A stretch of 5,118 nt of DNA from Syntrophaceae bacterium UBA1411 (GTDB lineage: Bacteria; Desulfobacterota; Syntrophia; Syntrophales; Smithellaceae): positions 14,847-19,964 of the forward strand of contig DBPV01000074.1 of NCBI GenBank assembly GCA_002304995.1. Direction: 5' to 3'. Positions 1 through 5,118 of the stretch are shown piece by piece. Under the pieces are notes generated by a model, which saw nothing but the letters and a program-made list of their open reading frames with translations, did not search any database and was not told the DNA's origin. The translations under genes were made by a program, and so were the position numbers. The stretch's first letter is position 1, and each line of letters begins with the position of its first letter.

Positions 1-61
1 GTCAAAGGGAATCTTTTTTGATGCATAGCCTTGGCCGCAAAAGTCTGGATCTGAATTCGAC

Positions 62-1390
62 ATGAACGAAAAACCACTTAAAAAAACCAAGGAACGGACC
101 GAGAGGAAACGGATCGTGTCGGCCCGGAGACCGGCGCAAAGCAGGAAGGTCCAGGTCGATGAGATGTTTCAGAACCCGGCCGAGATCACCCGCCTGATGC
201 TGGAGAATGCCAATGATGCGATCTACGTCGTTCAGAACGGGCTGCTCAAATTCGCCAACGTTAAGACGCTGGATATTTTCCAGCGCCCCCGCAAGGCTTT
301 GGTGTCCAAACCTTTCATAGCGCACGTCCATGCCAACGACCGCGAGGTTATCCGCGAGCGGCATAAGAGGCGCCTCCGGGGCGAAGAAATTCCCAATATG
401 TTTCCCTTCCGGATCATCGACGGACGCGGCTGCACCCGATGGATTGAGGTGAACAATGTCCTGATCTCCTGGCAGGGGCAGCCGGCGACGTTGTGCTTCA
501 TGCGCGATACAACGGAAAAGAAAATGGCGGAGGATGCGATCAAGCAGTCGGAGCGGCTTCTGGCCGACATCATAGACTTTCTTCCTGATCCCACCTTTGC
601 GATCGATGCCGGCGGAACCGTGATTGCCTGGAATCACGCCATCGAGAGGCTGACGGGGATACCCTCCGGCGGAATCATCGGGAAGGGACGCTACGAGTAC
701 GCAAAGGCGCTCTATGGCAGGCGCAGGCCGATGCTGATTGACAAAGTGCTCGATCCGGCGCTTGCGGTCGTGGAAGAACACGTTTCCCAGGGTGAGCAGA
801 ATTCCCTGCTGGCCGAGACGGGACTTCCCGGGAAAGGGGGGGGAGTCACGTTCTGGTGCAAGGCAGGCCCGATGTACGATCATCACGAGCGGATCGTCGG
901 CGCGATTGAATCCCTGCGTGACATTACCGAACTGAAGCAGGCCGAAAGCGAGCTGAAGGCGAAAACCCGGACCTTGAAAGAAACCAATACGGCTTTGAAG
1001 GTTCTTCTCAAGCAGCGGGAGCAGGATACCCTGGAAATCGAAGAACGATTCATCCTCAACATCAAGAAGCTGGTGCTGCCTTATGTCCTGCGCCTCAAGA
1101 GCGCGCGGATCGATCCGGGGCTTGCCTCCAATGTGGCTATCATCGAAAACCATTTGAATGAGATCATTTCGCCCTTCCTTTCCAAGCTGACATCCACTTA
1201 CTCGCAGCTGACTCCCCGTGAAATTCAGGTGGCAAGCCTGATCAAAGACGGTCTGACGACGAAGGACATTGCGAAGGTGCTGAATCTCTCCACCAACTCG
1301 ATCGATATCCACAGGCAGAACATCCGCCGGAAAAGCGGCCTTTTGAATCAAAAAACCAACCTGAGAACCTTTTTTTCTTCGTTCAGATAA
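62..1390 (+). CDS. PAS-PAS-LuxR family transcriptional regulator
   Basis: This is a 442-residue cytoplasmic regulator with no signal peptide or membrane segment. The first ~35 residues are rich in Lys and Arg. A first PAS domain spans about residues 41-150 and ends in the PAC-like FMRDTTEKK. A second spans about 165-290, contains LPDPTFAIDAGGTVIAWN and ends AIESLRDITE. A charged, coiled-coil-prone linker follows (about 287-330). Residues 383-442 form a LuxR/GerE helix-turn-helix (LTPREIQVASLIKDG, then TTKDIAKVLNLS). There is no receiver or kinase domain, so signalling is probably direct, by ligand or cofactor binding to PAS. I chose ATG 62 because an in-frame TAG lies at 26-28 with no other start between. 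Its Shine-Dalgarno is weak (GGAT at 47-50), so Met35 (base 164) remains possible. Lying directly upstream and codirectional, it is inferred to control the transporter operon. The domain call is firm; the ligand and targets are unknown. Confidence 0.9.
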   Translation: MNEKPLKKTKERTERKRIVSARRPAQSRKVQVDEMFQNPAEITRLMLENANDAIYVVQNGLLKFANVKTLDIFQRPRKALVSKPFIAHVHANDREVIRERHKRRLRGEEIPNMFPFRIIDGRGCTRWIEVNNVLISWQGQPATLCFMRDTTEKKMAEDAIKQSERLLADIIDFLPDPTFAIDAGGTVIAWNHAIERLTGIPSGGIIGKGRYEYAKALYGRRRPMLIDKVLDPALAVVEEHVSQGEQNSLLAETGLPGKGGGVTFWCKAGPMYDHHERIVGAIESLRDITELKQAESELKAKTRTLKETNTALKVLLKQREQDTLEIEERFILNIKKLVLPYVLRLKSARIDPGLASNVAIIENHLNEIISPFLSKLTSTYSQLTPREIQVASLIKDGLTTKDIAKVLNLSTNSIDIHRQNIRRKSGLLNQKTNLRTFFSSFR

Positions 1391-1393
1391 ATA

Positions 1394-1428
1394 ACTAAAT
1401 GTCCTAGTCATTATTTAGTACTTTTTTT
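1394..1428 (+). terminator. possible weak intrinsic terminator after the regulator gene
   Basis: Four bases after the regulator stop codon, ACTAAAT (1394-1400) is perfectly repeated in inverted form as ATTTAGT (1413-1419), with a 12-base loop. A run of seven T residues follows at 1422-1428. The stem-plus-T-run layout is that of a rho-independent terminator. However, the stem is short and nearly all A-T, so it would be weak. It could instead be an operator for a dimeric regulator such as the upstream LuxR protein. Confidence 0.35.
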
Positions 1429-1483
1429 ATCATATTCTACCCTTGTGCCTTAGTCTATAAGTTACTCGGACTCCATCACCCCA

Positions 1484-1489
1484 AGGAGG
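1484..1489 (+). promoter_or_regulatory. Shine-Dalgarno of tctB
   Basis: AGGAGG, nine bases before ATG 1499, is a near-perfect match to the 16S rRNA 3' end and fixes this start. Confidence 0.85.
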
Positions 1490-1498
1490 AAAGAAAAA

Positions 1499-1993
1499 AT
1501 GCTGCGATGGGCAAGAGATTTGATCAGTGGAATCGTTGTGCTGATCGTGGGCGTCTTGGGCTACGTATACAGTTTCGAAGTGGACGATGGGGGCGTGCAA
1601 AACCCCCTGGCGGGAGCCGGCGCTTACATAAGGCTCTGGATGGTGATCCTCTGCATTCTCGCGGTCATTCTCGTGATCAAATCCATCCGCAAGCGAACAG
1701 CGGAGAGGGCGCCCGCCGTCATGTATCCGCTCATCTACATTACGCTCGCGGCAGTCGTGCTTTATGTCGGATTCATTTCGTTTATCGGCTACAGCATTGC
1801 GACGATTCTCTTTCTTGCCGTCCTGATGACCGTTTATGATTTTTATCCCAGAAAAGGTTCATTCACAAAAAAGGATTTATTGAAGGGCAGCGCAAAATAC
1901 CTGGTTGTGTCGGCAGTGATGACGGTTGTGGTGGCGCAGGTTTTCACGAGATTGCTTGCGGTTATTCTGCCTGCCGGTTCGCTGTTCGGATAA
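1499..1993 (+). CDS. tctB: tripartite tricarboxylate transporter, small membrane subunit (TctB family)
   Basis: The product is a 164-residue inner-membrane protein of the TctB (DUF1468) family, the small integral subunit that works with TctA in ion-driven carboxylate uptake. Hydrophobic segments lie at about residues 8-25, 46-61, 75-112 (two closely spaced helices) and 133-158. Positive clusters KSIRKR (61-66) and the Lys-rich loop before the last helix mark likely cytoplasmic sides. The loop after the first helix holds an acidic patch (EVDDGG, 27-32). Length and helix pattern fit the family, whose sequences are poorly conserved, so the call also leans on the adjacent tctC and tctA genes. A strong AGGAGG precedes the start. 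It is the first gene of the transporter unit, giving the order B-C-A instead of the C-B-A order of the Salmonella tctCBA operon. The substrate cannot be predicted. Confidence 0.88.
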   Translation: MLRWARDLISGIVVLIVGVLGYVYSFEVDDGGVQNPLAGAGAYIRLWMVILCILAVILVIKSIRKRTAERAPAVMYPLIYITLAAVVLYVGFISFIGYSIATILFLAVLMTVYDFYPRKGSFTKKDLLKGSAKYLVVSAVMTVVVAQVFTRLLAVILPAGSLFG

Positions 1994-2004
1994 TGTTCAA
2001 TTTT

Positions 2005-2026
2005 GCCTGCGGGACGATCCGCAGGC
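2005..2026 (+). repeat. intergenic hairpin 1 (upstream of tctC)
   Basis: This is a perfect 8-bp inverted repeat: GCCTGCGG (2005-2012), loop GACGAT (2013-2018), CCGCAGGC (2019-2026). It sits between the tctB stop and the tctC Shine-Dalgarno, which starts only three bases after the stem. There is no T-run, so it is not a standard terminator. Bases 2012-2022 (GGACGATCCGC) recur exactly in the hairpin after tctC at 3045-3055. A role in mRNA processing or stability, or in translation of tctC, is inferred. Confidence 0.75.
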
Positions 2027-2029
2027 CGG

Positions 2030-2035
2030 AGGAGG
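2030..2035 (+). promoter_or_regulatory. Shine-Dalgarno of tctC
   Basis: AGGAGG lies seven bases before ATG 2043, ideal in both sequence and spacing. This agrees with high-level translation of the binding protein. Confidence 0.85.
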
Positions 2036-2042
2036 ATAAAAC

Positions 2043-3026
2043 ATGAAAAAAGCTTTATGGATTTCAGCAGTGCTGGTGCTGGCGTTGGCGGTGATCCCGC
2101 TGGCGGAAGGTTTCGCGCAGGATGCCAAATATCCGAACAAGCCGATCAAGATGATCGTTCCCTTCGGCGCCGGCGGCGGAACCGATACCATGGTCCGCGC
2201 CTATCAGAAGTACATCGATTTGGGCGGCCAGCCGATGGTTGTCGTCAATATCGCGGGCGGCGCCGGTTCCATCGGAGTCATGGAAACGTACTATGCCAAA
2301 CCGGACGGGTATACGATCGTCTGTACCGGATGGCAGAGCATGTTGTCGTACTATGTTTCGAATTACGTCAAGGTTCCCGTCGCGGAGGAAATGATTCCGA
2401 TTGCGACGACCGTCAGCGATCCCGATGTTATCGCCGTCGTCAAGAATTCGCCTTTCAAAGATGTGAATGCGCTGGTCAAGTACGCCCAGGCAAACCCCGG
2501 CAAGCTGAAATGGGGCAGCGTCGGGGCCGTCGGATCCAACTATGCGGCGTCCATGCTGGTCTGGAGAGCGCTCGGCATCAAAGTGACCTATGTTCCCTTT
2601 GACAGCGCGGCGAAATCACGGGCCGCTTTGCTGGGCGGGCATATCGATGTTTTGCTTTGCCAGGTTTCCGAGATCAATCCCGTGGCCCAGTCGGGCGACG
2701 CCCTGCCGATCCTGGTCACTACCAAAAAGCGCAGCGAGTTTCTTCCCAACTGCCCCTCCATGGGCGACATCAGAGCCAAGGAGGAATTCACGCTGTACCG
2801 CGGCTTCTGGGCGCCGCCGAAAACCCCCAAACCGATCATCGACTATCTTGAAAAGGCGTTTTCGAAGGTCCACGAAAATCCGGAATTTCGCAAGTTCATC
2901 ATGAACGACCTTAAATACTCCCTGATGTTCGCGGGGTCGAAAGAGACGCGCGACATCCTGAACCGGGAAGCGCCCGAGCTGACCATCCTCTATAAAGAGG
3001 CGCTGAAAAACAAGGCGCAGAAATAA
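2043..3026 (+). CDS. tctC: TTT-family periplasmic solute-binding protein (TctC/Bug type)
   Basis: This 327-residue exported protein captures a carboxylate and delivers it to the TctA/TctB membrane complex. The N-terminus is a classic Sec signal peptide: MKK, a hydrophobic core to about residue 20, and a likely cut after GFA at 23-25. There is no lipobox cysteine, so a free periplasmic protein is expected. Family hallmarks are YPNKPIKMIVPFGAGGGTD (30-48, the first ligand-binding loop), VVVNIAGGAGSIG (66-78, the second glycine-rich loop), PDGYTI (87-92), and a C-lobe segment VPFDSAAKSRAALLGGHIDV that matches the usual 'VPY...LLGG.vDv' pattern. Full length (~325) is normal for the family. The gene lies 49 bases after tctB and 62 before tctA, and is bracketed by two related hairpins that could raise its transcript relative to its neighbours. 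Bug proteins bind many carboxylates, so the ligand is not assigned. Confidence 0.95.
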   Translation: MKKALWISAVLVLALAVIPLAEGFAQDAKYPNKPIKMIVPFGAGGGTDTMVRAYQKYIDLGGQPMVVVNIAGGAGSIGVMETYYAKPDGYTIVCTGWQSMLSYYVSNYVKVPVAEEMIPIATTVSDPDVIAVVKNSPFKDVNALVKYAQANPGKLKWGSVGAVGSNYAASMLVWRALGIKVTYVPFDSAAKSRAALLGGHIDVLLCQVSEINPVAQSGDALPILVTTKKRSEFLPNCPSMGDIRAKEEFTLYRGFWAPPKTPKPIIDYLEKAFSKVHENPEFRKFIMNDLKYSLMFAGSKETRDILNREAPELTILYKEALKNKAQK

Positions 3027-3033
3027 ACTCCAT

Positions 3034-3061
3034 GCCGCGGCGGAGGACGATCCGCCGCGGC
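3034..3061 (+). repeat. intergenic hairpin 2 (downstream of tctC)
   Basis: This is a perfect 11-bp, very GC-rich inverted repeat: GCCGCGGCGGA (3034-3044), loop GGACGA (3045-3050), TCCGCCGCGGC (3051-3061). It begins seven bases after the tctC stop codon. No T-run follows, so full termination is unlikely; it could act as a partial attenuator or as a 3'-exonuclease block protecting tctC mRNA. It shares GGACGATCCGC (3045-3055) with hairpin 1 at 2012-2022, while the outer stem bases differ. Confidence 0.8.
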
Positions 3062-3077
3062 TAAATGCAACAAAGCC

Positions 3078-3082
3078 AAGGG
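3078..3082 (+). promoter_or_regulatory. Shine-Dalgarno that sets the tctA start
   Basis: AAGGG lies six bases before ATG 3089. The earlier in-frame ATG at 3065 follows the hairpin stem by only three bases and has no Shine-Dalgarno. The later start is therefore preferred and shortens the protein from 508 to 500 residues. Confidence 0.65.
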
Positions 3083-3088
3083 TATTTT

Positions 3089-4591
3089 ATGGAAACGCTT
3101 CTTACAGGGACCATCGGGCTTCTCGGCGATCCTTACTCGCTTCTCATCCTGGCGTTCGGCGTGCTTTTCGGTCAGATCTTCGGCGCCATTCCAGGGCTTA
3201 CCGCCGCTTTGGGCGTTTCTCTCCTGCTTCCCTTTACCTTCGCCATGACGCCGGTCCAGGGCATCGCCATGCTGATCGGAATTTACGTGGGCGGAATCTC
3301 GGGCGGGCTCTACGCCGCCACGCTCCTCAACATTCCGGGAACGCCTTCCTCTCTCGTCACCTGCTTTGACGGCTATCCCATGGCCAAGAAGGGGCAGGGA
3401 GGCCTCGCCCTGAGTCTGGGAATTTTTTCATCTTTTGTCGGAGGGATCATCAGCCTTTTTGCCCTGGTGCTGATCGCGCCGCAACTGGCGAAGATCGGAC
3501 TCATGTTTGGCCCCTGGGAGTATTTTTCCATGGGCGTGATGGGTCTCGGAGTGGTGGTCAGCCTGTGCAGCAAGGATATTGTCAAGGGGCTCATTGCGGC
3601 CATCATCGGAATGCTGCTGGGGATGGTCGGCATGGATCCCGTCATGGGGGTCAACCGCTTTACGTTCGGCGCCTGGCAGCTGAGCAGCGGCCTGCCGAGC
3701 CTGGCGACGCTGATGGGTTTCTTCGCCCTGTGCGAGATCATGACCCAGCTCCGGTCCGTCGGTATGAAAACGGAGATCATTGCCGTCAGCAAGGTTCCGC
3801 TTTTCCCGCCCCTGAAGATGATTCTCCGCAATATCAAGGGATTCAGCCTGAGTTCTTTCATCGGCGTGATTATCGGCATTCTCCCGGGAGTGGGACAGGT
3901 GACCGCCTCGCTTCTTTCCTATAACCAGTTGAGGCAGATCTCGAAAACGCCCGAAAAATTCGGTACGGGACATGAGGAAGGAGTCGTCGCTTCTGAAACG
4001 GCCAACAATGCGGTCTGCGGAGGAGCCCTCATTCCCATGAGCACCCTGGGAATTCCCGGCGACCTGGTCACCTCCATCCTGCTGGGCGGCCTGATCATCC
4101 ATGGGCTCCAGCCGGGGCCCCTTCTTTTCAAGACGAACACGGACATCATCGGATCGATCTTCGGCGGCTACCTGATCTCCAATCTCATCTCCTTTCTGAT
4201 GGCTCTTTTCCTGGTCCGGATTTTCATAAAGCTTCTCAAAGTGCCGATGCATTACCTCTTTCCGGTTATTCTCGTCATGTGCGTGATCGGGGCCTTCACG
4301 ATCAACAACCGGATGTTTGACGTCTGGGTGCTCGTCGGAACGGGAATCGTGGGATATCTTCTCACCCAGAACGGTTTTTCGCTGCCCCCCATCATTCTGG
4401 GATATATTCTGGGACCCATTATCGAGTCCAATTACAGAACAGCGATTCTGGCGTCCAGAGGCAATTTCCTGGAGGTTTTCACACGCCCCATCTCAGTCTT
4501 CCTGCTGATCCTGGGGCTGCTGTTTCTGCTTTGGCCCTTCATCAATATTCTGCGGGGCAAGAAAACCGATGCCGGCGCCAGAGGATTCTAG
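3089..4591 (+). CDS. tctA: tripartite tricarboxylate transporter, large membrane subunit (TctA family)
   Basis: This is a 500-residue multi-pass inner-membrane protein, the transport-catalysing subunit of the TTT system, with roughly 10-12 hydrophobic segments. The most diagnostic stretch is in the N-terminal half: GAIPGLTAALG (32-42), then YVGGISGGLYAATLLNIPGT (66-85) running into the FDGYPMAKKGQGG box (93-105). A second, related set follows: GILPGVGQ (263-270), ASETANNAVCGGALIP (301-316), then GIPGD (321-325) and GLQPGPLLF. The two matching PG loops reflect the internal duplication known in this family and probably form the substrate and ion site. Length is normal. An upstream in-frame ATG at 3065 would add MQQSQGYF, but it lacks a Shine-Dalgarno. 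The gene lies in an apparent operon with tctB, tctC and the CoA-transferase gene 36 bases downstream. Driving-ion and substrate specificity cannot be read from the sequence. Confidence 0.96.
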   Translation: METLLTGTIGLLGDPYSLLILAFGVLFGQIFGAIPGLTAALGVSLLLPFTFAMTPVQGIAMLIGIYVGGISGGLYAATLLNIPGTPSSLVTCFDGYPMAKKGQGGLALSLGIFSSFVGGIISLFALVLIAPQLAKIGLMFGPWEYFSMGVMGLGVVVSLCSKDIVKGLIAAIIGMLLGMVGMDPVMGVNRFTFGAWQLSSGLPSLATLMGFFALCEIMTQLRSVGMKTEIIAVSKVPLFPPLKMILRNIKGFSLSSFIGVIIGILPGVGQVTASLLSYNQLRQISKTPEKFGTGHEEGVVASETANNAVCGGALIPMSTLGIPGDLVTSILLGGLIIHGLQPGPLLFKTNTDIIGSIFGGYLISNLISFLMALFLVRIFIKLLKVPMHYLFPVILVMCVIGAFTINNRMFDVWVLVGTGIVGYLLTQNGFSLPPIILGYILGPIIESNYRTAILASRGNFLEVFTRPISVFLLILGLLFLLWPFINILRGKKTDAGARGF

Positions 4592-4615
4592 CGATATGAT
4601 TTTTCAGGAAAGTAT

Positions 4616-4619
4616 GGAG
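4616..4619 (+). promoter_or_regulatory. Shine-Dalgarno of the CoA-transferase gene
   Basis: GGAG lies eight bases before ATG 4628, inside the 36-base gap after tctA. This supports that start and translation from the same transcript. Confidence 0.7.
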
Positions 4620-4627
4620 TAAACGGT

Positions 4628-5118
4628 ATGTCCAAAAACAAAGATAAAAGGATGGGCGCCGCCGAGGCGGTCGCAAAATTCGTCCATGACGGGGACCAGC
4701 TCATTATCGGAAACTATACCCTCGGCATGGCCTGCGGGCTTATCTATGAGATCGTTCGCCAGGGGAAAAAGGGGCTCACCCACTGCTCCCAGTCGGGGCA
4801 CGTCATCGACGAGGTGCTGGTGGCGGGAGGCTGCGTTGACCGACTGGTGACGGCGTTTGTCCTGAATGCAGGCGGTTCCGAAGGCGGCTCTGCCGTGGGA
4901 CGCGCCTGGAAGCAGGGCAGGCTCCAGATTGAAGACTACACGAATTATAACTACAACGCCCGGCTCATGGCCGGCATGCACGGCTTCGCCTTCATGCCCG
5001 TGTTCGAGGGGATTCTCCATACAGACCTCTTCAGGAAGCGCAGTTTCATGGGAGAGGACAAGTACCGGGTGATCAAATGCCCGTTTACGGGAAAAGATAC
5101 GGTTCTCGTTCCCGCTCT
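4628..5118 (+). CDS. CoA-transferase subunit A, glutaconate CoA-transferase-like (3' truncated by window end)
   Basis: The frame stays open from ATG 4628 to the window edge, giving 164 residues of a protein that in this family is usually about 250-320 long. It resembles the alpha subunit of family I CoA-transferases of the GctA type (COG1788). These move CoA from a donor such as acetyl-CoA to a carboxylic acid, through a glutamyl-CoA intermediate whose Glu sits in the partner beta subunit. Visible family features are AAEAVAKFVHDGDQLIIGN (11-29), the EIVRQGKKGLTH segment (41-52), a Gly-rich AGGSEGGSAVGRA stretch (81-93), an aromatic/polar IEDYTNYNYNARLMAG region (101-116) and the CPFTGKDTVLVPA box (151-163). 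The beta subunit is expected just past the edge. Placed 36 bases after tctA, it probably activates the imported acid. Whether the substrate is glutaconate, another dicarboxylate or an aromatic acid is unknown, so no gene symbol is given. Confidence 0.85.
   Translation, partial: MSKNKDKRMGAAEAVAKFVHDGDQLIIGNYTLGMACGLIYEIVRQGKKGLTHCSQSGHVIDEVLVAGGCVDRLVTAFVLNAGGSEGGSAVGRAWKQGRLQIEDYTNYNYNARLMAGMHGFAFMPVFEGILHTDLFRKRSFMGEDKYRVIKCPFTGKDTVLVPA

Larger units (their letters stand above)
1391..1498 (+). promoter_or_regulatory. AT-rich intergenic region, likely site of operon promoter
   Basis: This 108-base spacer between the regulator and tctB is far richer in A and T than the flanking genes and is the longest non-coding gap in the window. 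It is where the operon promoter would be expected. A -10-like TATAAG lies at 1456-1461, but I see no good -35 at the right distance and no sigma-54 GG/GC pair. Two similar short words, GTCCTAGTC (1401-1409) and GTGCCTTAGTC (1445-1455), might be regulator half-sites, but this is speculative. The promoter call rests on position and composition only. Confidence 0.35.

Noticed and set aside
1..61. Promoter or gene remnant in the left leader
   Set aside because: It contains a T-run (13-19), an ATGCAT palindrome and a GAATTC site, but no pair of promoter boxes at proper spacing and no coding sequence that I can support in 61 bases.
2..1411. A very long minus-strand open frame (469 codons) opposite the whole regulator gene
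   Set aside because: The + strand frame encodes clear PAS and LuxR domains. The reverse translation shows no recognisable domain, and long antisense frames are expected from GC-biased codon use.
3034..3061. Hairpin 2 as a rho-independent terminator ending the operon after tctC
   Set aside because: The stem is strong but is followed by CTAAATGC, not a T-run. tctA, which depends on tctC, follows closely in the same direction. Partial termination is not excluded.
3065..3088. Upstream in-frame ATG at 3065 as the tctA start
   Set aside because: It lies three bases after a stable hairpin and has no Shine-Dalgarno, while ATG 3089 has AAGGG at six bases and gives the usual family length.
3428..4252. 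A 274-codon minus-strand frame within tctA
   Set aside because: The translation is rich in His, Asp, Gln and Arg with no known fold, and it lies opposite strongly conserved TctA motifs. It is a shadow of codon bias.
4604..5020. A minus-strand open frame opposite the CoA-transferase gene
   Set aside because: The + strand frame from 4628 has a Shine-Dalgarno, no stop to the window end and the CPFTG box of CoA transferases. The reverse frame has no recognisable features.

Overview
The window holds five genes, all on the + strand: a PAS-LuxR transcriptional regulator, a complete three-gene tripartite tricarboxylate transporter (TTT), and the 5' part of a CoA-transferase subunit A gene that runs off the right edge. 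The source is most likely an anaerobic, moderately GC-rich bacterium of the former Deltaproteobacteria (Desulfobacterota, for example a syntrophic fatty-acid or aromatic-acid degrader). This is an inference. It rests on the regulator architecture (two PAS domains, a coiled coil, a 'LNEIISPF...LTPREIQVASLIKDG' type linker and a LuxR helix-turn-helix), which I associate with that group, and on the pairing of carboxylate uptake with CoA transfer. No rRNA or other marker gene is present to confirm it.

Layout: 1-61 is leader with no recognised gene. 62-1390 encodes the regulator. 1391-1498 is an AT-rich spacer with a weak stem followed by seven T residues, and it probably separates the regulator transcript from the next unit. 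1499-1993 encodes the small membrane subunit (TctB family), 2043-3026 the periplasmic solute-binding protein (TctC/Bug family) and 3089-4591 the large membrane subunit (TctA family). 4628 to the window end encodes the first 164 residues of a glutaconate-CoA-transferase-like subunit A. Gaps inside the last four genes are only 49, 62 and 36 bases, and each gene has a Shine-Dalgarno sequence, so they look like one operon.

How the genes may work together (inference): TctC captures a carboxylate in the periplasm, TctA/TctB carry it across the inner membrane using an ion gradient, and the CoA transferase activates it to its CoA thioester. The PAS-LuxR protein is the natural candidate for sensing the substrate or the cell's energetic state and switching the operon on. 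The substrate cannot be read from the sequence.

The most unusual feature is a pair of perfect GC-rich hairpins, one on each side of the solute-binding-protein gene. They share the 11-base core GGACGATCCGC although their outer stems differ. They may be mRNA processing or stabilising elements that raise the level of the binding protein, or copies of a dispersed palindromic repeat. I found no mobile element, CRISPR array, tRNA or rRNA, and no clearly new multi-gene system.
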